Source: Halobacillus karajensis (lineage in GTDB: Bacteria; Bacillota; Bacilli; Bacillales; Halobacillaceae). From it: a stretch of 64,000 nucleotides of DNA. Below, one piece after another: positions 44,923-54,039 of this stretch. The stretch lies in NCBI RefSeq assembly GCF_900108515.1, contig NZ_FNWW01000003.1, forward strand, positions 248,001-312,000. Reading direction: 5' to 3'. The notes under the pieces were generated by a model. That model did not search any database. It was not told the DNA's origin and was given only the letters and a program-made list of their open reading frames with translations. How positions within the stretch are numbered: the stretch's first letter is position 1; each line of letters opens with the position of its first letter. A program made the translations under genes and the position numbers.

Positions 44923-46320
44923 ATGTCTTTAAATTTGACGCCAAGAGAAATCGTTGAAAAACTTGATCAATATATTATTGGCCAAAACAGTGCAAAGCGT
45001 TCAGTGGCTATAGCTCTGCGAAATCGATACCGCCGCATGCAGCTGACAGATGAGCTGAAAGATGAAATCGTACCAAAAAATATTTTAATGATGGGTCCAA
45101 CAGGTGTTGGTAAGACAGAAATTGCTAGAAGACTGGCGAAACTGGTAGGGGCCCCCTTTGCTAAGGTAGAGGCTACTAAGTTTACCGAAGTTGGTTATGT
45201 TGGTCGTGATGTGGAATCCATGGTGAGGGATCTTGTAGAGATGGCCGTTCGTATGGTGAGGGAAGAGAAGATGGAGGCTGTCCAAGATAAGGCTGAAGAA
45301 CAAGCCAACAAACGTCTTGTAAAACTTTTGGTTCCTTCTAAGAAAAAACAGGCGAACAACTTTAAAAACCCTTTCGAAATGATTTTCAATCAAGGAAATC
45401 AACAGGAAACGGATACAGATGAAAAGAAGGAAGAAGCAGAAATCGAAACAAAACGAAGTCGTATCCGGCATCAGCTGGATCTAGGGGAATTAGAAGACCG
45501 GATGGTCACTATTGAAGTAGAGGAATCCCAGTCTTCCATGTTTGATATGCTTCAGGGCTCTGGTATGGAACAGATGGGCATGAATATGCAGGATGCCTTC
45601 AGTCAGTTTATGCCGAAAAAGAAAAAGAAACGGAAACTCCCTGTGTCTGAAGCACGGAAAGTATTAACACAAGAAGAAGCAGGGAAACTTGTCGATATGG
45701 ATGAAGTTGGTCAGGAAGCGGTTGTAAAGGTTGAGCAGGCCGGAATGATCTTTATCGATGAAATCGATAAAGTAGCCGCAAAAGGTGATAATCAGGCAAA
45801 TGTATCTCGTGAGGGTGTTCAAAGAGATATCCTGCCTATCGTTGAAGGATCTACGGTGGTCACTAAATATGGTCCTGTGAATACCAACCACATTCTTTTT
45901 ATTGCTGCAGGAGCTTTTCATATGGCGAAGCCATCTGACTTGATACCTGAACTACAAGGCAGATTCCCGATACGTGTGGAATTGAATAAGCTTAGTGTAG
46001 ATGACTTCAAGAGTATTCTTACTGAGCCTTCTAATGCTCTTTTGAAACAATATAAGGCATTACTTGAAATTGAAGGTATAAAGGTTGAATTTTCTGACGA
46101 TGCTATTACTAGACTCGCAGAAATCGCTCATGAAGTGAATCAGGAAACAGACAATATCGGAGCGCGGAGGCTACACACCATTTTGGAGAAACTGCTTGAA
46201 GATCTATCCTTTGAAGCACCAGATGTAACTATGGAAAAAATTGAGATTACTCCGCAGTATGTAGACAGCAAACTATCATCTATTGTAAAAAACAAAGATT
46301 TGAGCCGATTTATTTTATAG
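44923..46320 (+). CDS. hslU: ATP-dependent protease ATPase subunit HslU (ClpY)
   Basis: A 465-residue AAA+ unfoldase. Walker A GPTGVGKT 58-65, an inserted I domain rich in charged and Met/Gln residues (about 110-245), Walker [10 protein letters not shown], and a C-terminal domain ending in LSRFIL, the tail that inserts into Hsl[19 protein letters not shown] is a conserved HslU segment. It starts 12 bases after hslV behind an AAGGGGG site. Confidence 0.97.
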   Translation: MSLNLTPREIVEKLDQYIIGQNSAKRSVAIALRNRYRRMQLTDELKDEIVPKNILMMGPTGVGKTEIARRLAKLVGAPFAKVEATKFTEVGYVGRDVESMVRDLVEMAVRMVREEKMEAVQDKAEEQANKRLVKLLVPSKKKQANNFKNPFEMIFNQGNQQETDTDEKKEEAEIETKRSRIRHQLDLGELEDRMVTIEVEESQSSMFDMLQGSGMEQMGMNMQDAFSQFMPKKKKKRKLPVSEARKVLTQEEAGKLVDMDEVGQEAVVKVEQAGMIFIDEIDKVAAKGDNQANVSREGVQRDILPIVEGSTVVTKYGPVNTNHILFIAAGAFHMAKPSDLIPELQGRFPIRVELNKLSVDDFKSILTEPSNALLKQYKALLEIEGIKVEFSDDAITRLAEIAHEVNQETDNIGARRLHTILEKLLEDLSFEAPDVTMEKIEITPQYVDSKLSSIVKNKDLSRFIL

Positions 46321-46345
46321 GGTAAATAACAAGGAGGAAATGAAC

Positions 46346-47125
46346 ATGAAACTATTAGACCGTGCTCGCAAAATTAATGCGATGCTGCAAAAAACAACTG
46401 GAAAATCTGTGGACTTCAACGATATGTCTGCAACCTTACGAGATGTTATTGAGGCGAATACATTTGTATTGAGCCGACGTGGAAAGCTTCTTGGTTTTTC
46501 CATTAATCAGGAAATTGAAAACGAGCGTATGAAAGCCATGCTTTCTGAACGTCAATTCCCACAAGAATACACACAAAACCTATTCAATATTGAAGAAACG
46601 ACCCCGGATATCGATATCGACAGTGAATACACCGCTTTCCCTGTAGAAAATCGTGAACTATTTGAGAGTGGTTTGACGACGATTGTACCGATCATCGGCG
46701 GCGGTCAGCGTTTAGGTACTTTGATTCTGAGCCGTCTTAATAGTAATTTTAATGAAGATGATCTTCTATTGGCTGAATACGGTGCAACGGTTGTAGGAAT
46801 GGAGATTCTTCATGAAAAAACAGAAGAAATCGAGCAGGAAGCGAGAAGCAAAGCTGTTGTTCAAATGGCCATTAGTTCCCTTTCCTATAGCGAACTAGAA
46901 GCTATTGAACACATTTTTGAAGAACTTGAAGGAAATGAAGGCTTACTGGTAGCAAGTAAAATTGCTGACCGGGTAGGTATTACAAGATCAGTGATTGTCA
47001 ACGCTCTTAGAAAGCTGGAAAGTGCTGGAGTAATTGAATCCAGATCTCTTGGGATGAAAGGCACATACATTAAAGTTTTAAATAACAATTTCCTACTAGA
47101 ATTGCAAAAGCTTCGTACAAACTAA
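46346..47125 (+). CDS. codY: GTP-sensing global repressor CodY
   Basis: A 259-residue regulator, the same length as B. subtilis CodY. An N-terminal GAF domain (to about 155) binds branched-chain amino acids and GTP. The C-terminal winged helix contains [26 protein letters not shown] by position about 203-228. It represses many starvation genes, including motility genes in Bacillus, and the fla/che operon follows here. The ATG at 46346 follows AAGGAGGAA. Confidence 0.97.
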   Translation: MKLLDRARKINAMLQKTTGKSVDFNDMSATLRDVIEANTFVLSRRGKLLGFSINQEIENERMKAMLSERQFPQEYTQNLFNIEETTPDIDIDSEYTAFPVENRELFESGLTTIVPIIGGGQRLGTLILSRLNSNFNEDDLLLAEYGATVVGMEILHEKTEEIEQEARSKAVVQMAISSLSYSELEAIEHIFEELEGNEGLLVASKIADRVGITRSVIVNALRKLESAGVIESRSLGMKGTYIKVLNNNFLLELQKLRTN

Positions 47126-47137
47126 TCAAAAAGTAAT

Positions 47138-47173
47138 AAAAACGCCACTTTAAAAAAAGTGGCGTTTTTATTT
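47138..47173 (+). terminator. Intrinsic terminator after codY
   Basis: AAACGCCACTTT 47140-47151 pairs with AAAGTGGCGTTT 47156-47167, followed by T-run. Confidence 0.9.
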
Positions 47174-47493
47174 TGGTCCATTTTGATTAGAAAAGGTTCA
47201 AAGGCACAAAAAAATGAAGATATACCCCCTATTTTCCCTATATATTAGGCATTATTTTGAATGATCAGCCATTGTTTTGCCTGTTCGAAGTAAAGCTATT
47301 GAATCGTATTCTTTTTGGGGGAGCTCCGGTAAATGGAATATTAATACATTTTATAGGTAAAATGGATCTAGTTCTTTAGGAGTGTTTGCGAGACTCCCAT
47401 AAAAAACTGCATTTATGTATAGACATTAGTACGTGAATTTTTTTACAATTGTGGCTGTGAGTAAATGAGAAATGTCGAATAGAGGTGAATTTT
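47174..47493 (+). promoter_or_regulatory. fla/che operon control region
   Basis: No gene seen in this 320-base stretch. TAGACA 47420-47425 and TACAAT 47444-47449 with 18-base spacing are each 5 of 6 to consensus and make a likely sigma-A promoter. A short GGAGT/ACTCC stem (47379-47397) and a GGAGCTCC palindrome (47319-47326) lie upstream. No clear CodY box or sigma-D promoter was found by eye. Confidence 0.55.
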
Positions 47494-47886
47494 ATGACTC
47501 TTTTCAGTAGTACTTTTACGAGCTTAGAAAATGCTCTGGATTATTCTACGGCAAAAAACAAAGCCATTTCTAATAATATTGCTAATGTAGATACCCCTGG
47601 GTATAAGGCTAAAGATGTAGTTTTTAAGGACGTATTGCATCAAGAACGTTCCTTGCTTAAGGCGAGAAGGACTAATGAAAGACATTTGTCTTTTTCGAGT
47701 GATGTTACAAAACCTTATCGGTCCTTTACAAGAACTTCTACTACATATAATCATAATGGTAATAATGTAGACATCGATAAAGAGATGAACCATCTGGCCC
47801 AAAACCAAATTCAATACCAAGCCCTCATTAATCGGATGAGTGGAAAGTTCAGAAGCTTGGAATCCGTCATAAATGGAGGGAATTAA
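47494..47886 (+). CDS. flgB: Flagellar basal-body rod protein FlgB
   Basis: A 130-residue proximal rod protein. The N-terminal rod/hook signature (SNNIANVDTPGYKAKDV, about residues 29-45) is present; the C-terminal part carries NNVDIDKEMNHLAQNQIQYQ. The ATG at 47494 follows AGAGGTG. First gene of the flagellar operon; the ribosome-binding site of flgC lies inside its 3' end. Confidence 0.96.
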   Translation: MTLFSSTFTSLENALDYSTAKNKAISNNIANVDTPGYKAKDVVFKDVLHQERSLLKARRTNERHLSFSSDVTKPYRSFTRTSTTYNHNGNNVDIDKEMNHLAQNQIQYQALINRMSGKFRSLESVINGGN

Positions 47887-47890
47887 ACAA

Positions 47891-48343
47891 ATGAGTATTT
47901 TTCATGCCATGAATAATAGTGCAAGTGCATTGACGGCTCAACGTCTGCGTATGGATGTTGCATCTTCTAATATGGCGAATGCTAATACAACAAGAGCCAC
48001 GTTAAATGAAAATGGAGAATGGGAACCTTACCGTCGTAAAATGGTTGTTTTTCAGCCTTCTGAAAATAAATTCAGTCACTTCCTACATAAAGCTGCTCAT
48101 CACCCATCTCAAGGGAGCGGAGTTAAAGCGACAGATATTAAAGAAGATAAGGAACCCTTTAAACTTGTCTATAATCCCAATCATCCCGATTCCAATCCAA
48201 ACGGCTATGTAAAGTTACCGAATGTTGACCCACTTAAAGAAATGGTCGATATGATGAGTGCTACACGTAGCTATGAAGCTAATGTTACTTCTGTGAACGC
48301 GTCTAAAAGTATGTTAACAAAAGCGTTAGAAATCGGTAGATAA
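47891..48343 (+). CDS. flgC: Flagellar basal-body rod protein FlgC
   Basis: A 150-residue rod protein with N-terminal SIFHAMNNSASALTAQRLRMD and SSNMANANTTR, and C-terminal MVDMMSATRSYEANV. The ATG at 47891 lies four bases after the flgB stop with GGAGGG upstream. Length and order (flgB-flgC-fliE) are standard. Confidence 0.97.
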   Translation: MSIFHAMNNSASALTAQRLRMDVASSNMANANTTRATLNENGEWEPYRRKMVVFQPSENKFSHFLHKAAHHPSQGSGVKATDIKEDKEPFKLVYNPNHPDSNPNGYVKLPNVDPLKEMVDMMSATRSYEANVTSVNASKSMLTKALEIGR

Positions 48344-48360
48344 GGGAAGGAGAATTTGTC

Positions 48361-48666
48361 ATGCCAAATTTCATAACAAACCCCATGCCCGTATCCCAGG
48401 TTCTTCATTCCCAGTCGAAGCAAAACGTAGCACCAGGAGAAGCTCAAGTTAGTTTTGCTAAGCAACTGAAGAGTGCTGTGGAAAGGGTGAACGAGGCACA
48501 AGTTTTATCGGATCAAAAAACAAAAGCCCTTGCCCATGGAAAAATAGATGACCTGCATGATGTCATGATCACTTCACAGAAAGCAAGTATCACGTTGAAA
48601 ACGGCTATAGAAATGCAAAGTAAAGTGATTGATGCCTATAAAGAAGTCATGCGTATGCAAATTTGA
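48361..48666 (+). CDS. fliE: Flagellar hook-basal body complex protein FliE
   Basis: A 101-residue protein linking the MS ring to the rod. The C-terminal helical part (MITSQKASITLKTAIEMQSKVIDAYKEVMRMQI by position 69-101) is typical. The GGGAAGGAG site precedes the ATG. It is intact although its partner FliF is internally deleted. Confidence 0.96.
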   Translation: MPNFITNPMPVSQVLHSQSKQNVAPGEAQVSFAKQLKSAVERVNEAQVLSDQKTKALAHGKIDDLHDVMITSQKASITLKTAIEMQSKVIDAYKEVMRMQI

Positions 48667-48728
48667 ATCTACTATATTTAATTCGCACTAAACTATTCGC
48701 TTAGGTCGTGCTTTTTTTGGGGGCAATT

Positions 48729-49895
48729 ATGAAAGAAAATATAAAAATTTATAAAGAAAGTCTCGCAACCTTTTGGAAAGAGCGTAAGAAATCTCAGAAA
48801 GGAACGATTATAGGTGTTGGGTCTGTATTCTTATTCATCATCATTTTAGTGGCCATTTTTGCTTCCCATACAAAAATGGTTCCTCTTTACAGAGATCTGA
48901 CCTTACAGGAGGTCGGTCAAATTAAGATGGATCAAAATTTCAATTACTTTGACAGAAATGATTCGAAGGTCGCTGAGTCTGAAAATGCTTATACATATCA
49001 ACAAAATGTGAAGAAAGATATTGAAAGAGATATTAAGCAGAGAGTGCAACGAATGCTTGGGATGATGATCGGCCGACATAAAGTGATTGCCACTGTCACC
49101 GCAGACATTGACTTCACCAAAGAAAATCGTGTGGAGGAACTTGTCGAACCGGTCGACCCCGATACAATGGAAGGCTTGCCAGTAAGTGTAGAAAAAATTG
49201 AAGAAGCTTATGAAGGCGGCGTGCCTGAGGGTGGAGTTCCTGGGGTAGGAGACGAAGATACGATTGGGTATCCAGCAGACGACGACAGTTCTAACGGTGA
49301 CTATGAAATGAGTCGAGAAACGATCAACAATGAATTTAATCGTATTAAGAAAAATATTGAAGAAAGTCCTTATAAGGTACGGGATATAGGGATCCAAGTT
49401 GCTATTGATAATACAAAAGGAACGACACCAGAGGGAGAGGTGGAGTACTTAACAGCGTCGGAACAACAAACGGTTGAGGAAAGTGTACAATCTATCGTTG
49501 ATTCTATGATTACGACTTCGATCGATGGTGAGTATGGTCAGGTGGATACAGAAGAAAAAACTTCAATTGTCTTCCAGGAATTCGGCGGTGATCCGGAATA
49601 TCCGGATAACAATCAGGTAATCCCTTCGTGGGTTTACATCCTTGGTGGGATACTTGTGTTCATTATAATCGTTCTTCTCTTTATGTTAAGTCGTAGAAAG
49701 AAGACCACGGAAGAAGAAGAGGATCAGATGTTTGAGAAAGAGGAAGAGGCTCAGAAACCTAAACCTCAGGAAGTTCCAGGAATGGATGAAAAAGAAGATG
49801 AGGCAACACATAAACGAAAACAGTTAGAAAAAATGGCAAGAGATAAACCAGAAGATTTTGCGAAATTATTGCGATCATGGATTGCAGAAGATTAA
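48729..49895 (+). CDS. fliF: Flagellar MS-ring protein FliF with large in-frame internal deletion
   Basis: A 388-residue FliF, against roughly 530 in Bacillus. The N terminus is normal: a transmembrane helix (about 25-46), then KMVPLYRDLTLQEVGQIK. At residue 66-67 the sequence jumps to MDQNFNYFDRNDS, which in relatives lies about 140 residues further on. RBM1 and RBM2 are therefore missing. RBM3 with its beta-collar (about 90-250), the second transmembrane helix (about 301-322) and the FliG-binding tail ending LLRSWIAED are intact. The reading frame is kept. The ATG is preceded only by GGGGG. Real deletion or local assembly collapse cannot be told apart here. Confidence 0.9.
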   Translation: MKENIKIYKESLATFWKERKKSQKGTIIGVGSVFLFIIILVAIFASHTKMVPLYRDLTLQEVGQIKMDQNFNYFDRNDSKVAESENAYTYQQNVKKDIERDIKQRVQRMLGMMIGRHKVIATVTADIDFTKENRVEELVEPVDPDTMEGLPVSVEKIEEAYEGGVPEGGVPGVGDEDTIGYPADDDSSNGDYEMSRETINNEFNRIKKNIEESPYKVRDIGIQVAIDNTKGTTPEGEVEYLTASEQQTVEESVQSIVDSMITTSIDGEYGQVDTEEKTSIVFQEFGGDPEYPDNNQVIPSWVYILGGILVFIIIVLLFMLSRRKKTTEEEEDQMFEKEEEAQKPKPQEVPGMDEKEDEATHKRKQLEKMARDKPEDFAKLLRSWIAED

Positions 49896-49907
49896 GGAGG
49901 TTGTTGT

Positions 49908-50921
49908 ATGGCCTTAAGGAAATCAAAGTTGACAGGCAAACAAAAAGCAGCCGTCTTATTAATCTCCCTCGGGCCTGATGTAGCTGCTCAAGTATATAGG
50001 CATTTAGATGAGGAAGAAATTGAACAATTGACATTGGAAATATCATCGGTCCAAAAAGTCGATAGTCAAGAAAGGGACGACATTTTGAACCAATTTCACC
50101 AAATTGCCCTGGCTCAAGATTATATTTCGCAGGGCGGGATTGGGTATGCAAAAACCATACTGGAAAAAGCGCTAGGCTCTGATGAAGCAGCTACTATTAT
50201 TGGACGGTTGACTTCTTCGCTGCAGGTTAAACCGTTTGATTTTGCTAAGAAAGCAGATGCTCATCAAATTCTTAATTTTATTCAGAATGAACATCCACAA
50301 ACCATTGCTCTGGTATTGTCCTATCTGGATCCAGAGCAATCTGGCCAGATCCTCTCTGAGCTTCCTCAAGAGTTACAGGCTGATGTAGCGCGCAGAATTG
50401 CAACGATGGAATCCACTTCACCTGAAGTGATTAACCAAGTTGAACAAATCCTTGAAAGGAAGTTATCTGCGACGGTAACCCATGATTACACAGAAACCGG
50501 CGGTATACAATCTGTGGTAGAAGTTTTGAATGGAGTGGATCGGAGTACAGAAAGAACCATCTTGGATTCGCTTGAAATCCAAGATCCTGAACTCGCTGAG
50601 GAAATTAAGAAGCGGATGTTCGTGTTTGAAGATATTGTTACCTTGGATAACCGTGCCATTCAAAGAATCATTCGTGATGTAGATAATGACGATCTTCGCT
50701 TGTCGCTTAAGGTATCTAGTGAAGAAGTCAAAGATATTGTCTTCGGTAATATGTCAGATCGTATGGCCACTACGTTCAAAGAAGAGATGGAGTTCATGGG
50801 ACCCGTCAGACTTCGTGATGTGGAAGAAGCTCAAACACGGGTTGTGTCAACCATCCGTAGGTTGGAGGATGTAGGTGAAATTGTGATAGCAAGAGGTGGG
50901 GGAGATGACATCATTGTTTAA
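49908..50921 (+). CDS. fliG: Flagellar motor switch protein FliG
   Basis: A 337-residue rotor protein that binds FliF, FliM and the stator. N-terminal domain with KQKAAVLLISLGPDVAAQVYRHL, middle domain with the EHPQT motif (about residues 125-129), and the C-terminal charged torque helix KRMFVFEDIVTLDNRAIQRIIRD by position. The start follows AAGGAGG. It overlaps fliH by 17 bases. Full length and apparently functional. Confidence 0.97.
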   Translation: MALRKSKLTGKQKAAVLLISLGPDVAAQVYRHLDEEEIEQLTLEISSVQKVDSQERDDILNQFHQIALAQDYISQGGIGYAKTILEKALGSDEAATIIGRLTSSLQVKPFDFAKKADAHQILNFIQNEHPQTIALVLSYLDPEQSGQILSELPQELQADVARRIATMESTSPEVINQVEQILERKLSATVTHDYTETGGIQSVVEVLNGVDRSTERTILDSLEIQDPELAEEIKKRMFVFEDIVTLDNRAIQRIIRDVDNDDLRLSLKVSSEEVKDIVFGNMSDRMATTFKEEMEFMGPVRLRDVEEAQTRVVSTIRRLEDVGEIVIARGGGDDIIV

Positions 50922-51666
50922 TCATTCTCCCCAGTCTCGTGGTCGAGTCATCCAGATTAAACCTGTCGATGTAAAGGTAAGTCCAAGAGAGGAACAAAAC
51001 AAGGAGAAAGAGCTGGCTGACCTTAAAGAACAAATTGAAAAAGCTTACCAGGATTTAGATGACGTCAAGGAAGAAAAAGCCCAGATGATGTTCACAGTTG
51101 AAAAAGAAATCGAAGAAATGAAAGCGGCCTGGATGGAAGAAAAGAAAGTCATGGAGAACGATGCGTACCAGAAAGGAATGGATCAGGGTTTTCAGCAAGG
51201 CTATAAGGAGGGGCATGCCTCGTTAGAAAATAGGTGGAGGGAGGCCAATGATATAGTTCAGAAGGCTAAAAGTGTCCATGATCGGATTGTAATTAAACAT
51301 GAAGAAACAATGGTGGAAGTAGCGATGAAAGCTGCTGAAAAAATCCTTAACACGAAGCTGAAAGAGGATTCCGATTTGTTTTTACCGGTTGTACAAAGAG
51401 TGATTGAAGAAGTGAAACGACAGCCGGAAATCTCTCTCTATGTACACCCCGCCTACTATGGTCTTGTGCACTCCCAGATAGAAGAACTGGAACGGCTGAT
51501 TGCCCCATCCACTCACTTGACTATCTATGCGAAGGGTGACTTGGATCCTTTTAGCTGTGTGGTTGAATCTCCATTCGGAAAACTCGACGGTAGTATTGAC
51601 ACACAACTGAACGAATTAAGGCAACAACTTCTTTCCATTGCTCATGAGGAGATGGGAAATGGATAA
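50905..51666 (+). CDS. fliH: Flagellar assembly protein FliH
   Basis: A 253-residue regulator of the export ATPase FliI. A long charged coiled coil spans about 30-110 (KELADLKEQIEKAYQDLDDV), and the C-terminal part is V-type ATPase subunit E-like (MKAAEKILNTKLKEDSDL). The ATG at 50905 follows AGAGGTGGGGG inside the end of fliG. It overlaps fliI by eight bases. Confidence 0.93.
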   Translation: MTSLFNHSPQSRGRVIQIKPVDVKVSPREEQNKEKELADLKEQIEKAYQDLDDVKEEKAQMMFTVEKEIEEMKAAWMEEKKVMENDAYQKGMDQGFQQGYKEGHASLENRWREANDIVQKAKSVHDRIVIKHEETMVEVAMKAAEKILNTKLKEDSDLFLPVVQRVIEEVKRQPEISLYVHPAYYGLVHSQIEELERLIAPSTHLTIYAKGDLDPFSCVVESPFGKLDGSIDTQLNELRQQLLSIAHEEMGNG

Positions 51667-52963
51667 TATCCGTTATTTAGAGACTATAACAAAGGCTGAC
51701 ACTATGAAAAGATATGGAAAAATTCATAGAGTTGTTGGTCTGATCATTGAATCGAAGGGTCCTGAGGCCGCAGTTGGAGATTTGTGTTATATCCATACTT
51801 CTGAATATAAAGAAAAAATTGCTGCCGAAGTAGTAGGGTTTCATAGTGAAAACGTACTTTTAATGCCTTTTCGAGAAGTGAAAAAGGTCAGTCCGGGGAG
51901 CGTTGTTGAAGCCACAGGAGAACCCTTGAAAATCAAAGTAGGTATGGGGTTGATCGGAAAGGTCATCGATGCAACGGGGCATCCTTTGGATGGGGGGGCT
52001 TTTCCTAAGGGCTTAAAAGGATATCCTACAGATCAAGAACCCCCGAACCCATTATCGAGACCCCCCATCCATGAACCCATTCAAGTAGGAGTTCGTGCGG
52101 TCGATACGCTATTAACGGTTGGAAAAGGCCAAAGGATCGGTATTTTTGCTGGGAGTGGTGTGGGTAAAAGTACATTGATGGGCATGATCGCCCGTAACAG
52201 TTCCGCAGACCTTAATGTCATCGCATTAATTGGTGAAAGAGGGAGAGAAGTTAGAGAGTTCATCGAGAATGACCTTGGAAAAGAAGGTTTGAAAAATTCA
52301 ATTCTCATTGTAGCCACTTCCGATCAGCCTGCTTTAATGAGAGTGAAAGGAGCTTATACAGCGACTGCTGTCAGTGAATACTTTCGCGATAGGGGGTATA
52401 ACGTGAACTTAATGATGGATTCTGTTACGCGTTTTGCTATGGCCCAGCGTGAAATAGGTTTGGCCACTGGTGAGCCTCCGACCACGAAAGGATATACACC
52501 GTCCGTATTTGCCTTATTACCAAAACTGTTGGAAAGAACCGGTTCTAGCATGAGCGGCACGATTACAGCTTTTTACACGGTGCTTGTCGATGGGGATGAT
52601 TTGAATGAACCGATTTCCGACACAGTAAGGGGGATCATCGACGGCCACTTTGTATTAGACCGGAAGTTGGCAGAGCAAGGACATTTTCCCGCTATTAATA
52701 TTTTGAGGTCCATCAGCAGGGTCATGAAACAAATAGTGTCTGAGGAGCATAAAGCGTCGGCCGAAAAGATAAGATCCCTTTTAGCTACTTATGAAGAAAA
52801 CAGGGAGTTGATCCAAATAGGGGCGTATAAAAAAGGTTCAAATAGGAAAATTGATCAGGCGATCGACCACCATTCTTCTATTACCCAATTCTTAAAGCAA
52901 GGGGTTTATGAACCGGCCAGTTTTGAAAAAACGGTCGAAGACTTAAAAAATCTGTTCGAATAG
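51659..52963 (+). CDS. fliI: Flagellum-specific export ATPase FliI
   Basis: A 434-residue ATPase related to the F1 beta subunit. Walker A GSGVGKST 165-172, GERGREVREFIE and a DSVTRFAMAQREI block are conserved. It supplies energy and unfolding for export with FliH and FliJ. The ATG at 51659 follows GAGGAGATGG; longer starts lie deeper in fliH. Confidence 0.97.
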   Translation: MDNIRYLETITKADTMKRYGKIHRVVGLIIESKGPEAAVGDLCYIHTSEYKEKIAAEVVGFHSENVLLMPFREVKKVSPGSVVEATGEPLKIKVGMGLIGKVIDATGHPLDGGAFPKGLKGYPTDQEPPNPLSRPPIHEPIQVGVRAVDTLLTVGKGQRIGIFAGSGVGKSTLMGMIARNSSADLNVIALIGERGREVREFIENDLGKEGLKNSILIVATSDQPALMRVKGAYTATAVSEYFRDRGYNVNLMMDSVTRFAMAQREIGLATGEPPTTKGYTPSVFALLPKLLERTGSSMSGTITAFYTVLVDGDDLNEPISDTVRGIIDGHFVLDRKLAEQGHFPAINILRSISRVMKQIVSEEHKASAEKIRSLLATYEENRELIQIGAYKKGSNRKIDQAIDHHSSITQFLKQGVYEPASFEKTVEDLKNLFE

Positions 52964-52976
52964 GAGGCCTTCGATT

Positions 52977-53426
52977 ATGGCTGACATTCAAACGTTTCAA
53001 AGAATAAGAGACTTACGTGATCGAGAAAAACAAAAAAAACAAAAAGTTTATCAAGAGGCTGTGACCGCTTTTGAAAACCAGGCCGAACAATTATATGAAA
53101 GGCTTAAGAAAAAGGAAGAAGCTGTAGCAAGCTTTGAAAAAGAGATGGCACAGAAAACGGTGAAGGCCGCAGCCATTGTACAGCATCAACAATACATCCA
53201 ACGTCTGGATGAGAGGATTGAAAGCCTTCAACCTTCCGTCCAACAAGCGAGGCAGAATATGCTGCAGAAACAATTAAAATTATCGGCTGCTCATATGGAA
53301 GTGAAGAAATTCGATAAACTAGTGGAGCTCAGACAAGGCGAGCAAACCATTTTAACAAAAAGTGAAGAAAACAAAGATATGGATGAGCTTTCCATGCAAC
53401 AATACTTATACTTTCAGAATAGGTGA
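52977..53426 (+). CDS. fliJ: Flagellar export protein FliJ
   Basis: A 149-residue, almost entirely alpha-helical coiled-coil protein (FQRIRDLRDREKQKKQ at the start), matching FliJ in size and place after fliI. FliJ is the stalk of the FliH-FliI-FliJ complex and escorts substrates to FlhA. The start follows TAGGAGG. Confidence 0.92.
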   Translation: MADIQTFQRIRDLRDREKQKKQKVYQEAVTAFENQAEQLYERLKKKEEAVASFEKEMAQKTVKAAAIVQHQQYIQRLDERIESLQPSVQQARQNMLQKQLKLSAAHMEVKKFDKLVELRQGEQTILTKSEENKDMDELSMQQYLYFQNR

Positions 53427-53430
53427 TTGA

Positions 53431-54012
53431 ATGGCGAAAAGTGGATATGCGAAGCAGAACAAAATGAAAACATTTCCTAAGGTTATTTTTGCCATTTTTA
53501 TTCCTTTTATTTTTCTTATCACTTTTACCATGATTGTCCTGACGCTCCTAGGATTCAACGTTTTTGAAGAGGCAGAGAAGTATGCGGGACACATCCCCGG
53601 AGTGTCGCAAATAGTTTCACTAAACCAAGAAGGAGCATCGAGTAAAGAGGAAGAACACTATCAGGAAATGTTGGCCAACAAAGAGACTGAGATTGAAAAT
53701 CTACAAAGGGAAGCGGATAGCAAACAAGACCAAATCACTGCATTAGAACAGCAGATTCTTCAACTGGAAGCTGACTTGGAAGAAGCAAGATCTGAGGAAG
53801 AGACAGGTGCGGAAAATAGCAAGGTAGAAGAAATGGCCCAATCCTTCCAGAAAATGGACGCAGATGAGGCAGCCCCTATTATTGAGAATATGGATGAAGA
53901 TTTAGCTGTTCAGGTATTAAATCTTGTTTCAAGTGAGGAAAAGGGAGAGATCCTTGGACAGATGAAAACAGAAACGGCTGCAAGTGTAGCGAGCCGGTTA
54001 ATCGAAGAGTAA
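53431..54012 (+). CDS. ylxF: MotE-like flagellar protein YlxF (MgtE N-terminal domain)
   Basis: A 193-residue protein with one N-terminal transmembrane segment (about 18-42), an extracytoplasmic coiled coil (about 70-130) and a C-terminal MgtE_N-like region (MAQSFQKMDADEAAPIIENMDEDLAVQVL by position about 132-160). This is the MotE/YlxF layout; MotE is a chaperone for MotC in alphaproteobacteria, but the Bacillus role is unsettled. It starts four bases after fliJ. Confidence 0.88.
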   Translation: MAKSGYAKQNKMKTFPKVIFAIFIPFIFLITFTMIVLTLLGFNVFEEAEKYAGHIPGVSQIVSLNQEGASSKEEEHYQEMLANKETEIENLQREADSKQDQITALEQQILQLEADLEEARSEEETGAENSKVEEMAQSFQKMDADEAAPIIENMDEDLAVQVLNLVSSEEKGEILGQMKTETAASVASRLIEE

Positions 54013-54039
54013 TGGCTTTTATTGAAAGGGGGTGTATAA

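Noticed and set aside
48903-49397. 164-codon minus-strand frame inside fliF
   Set aside because: It is antisense to conserved FliF sequence; considered because fliF is deleted, but it shows no family features.
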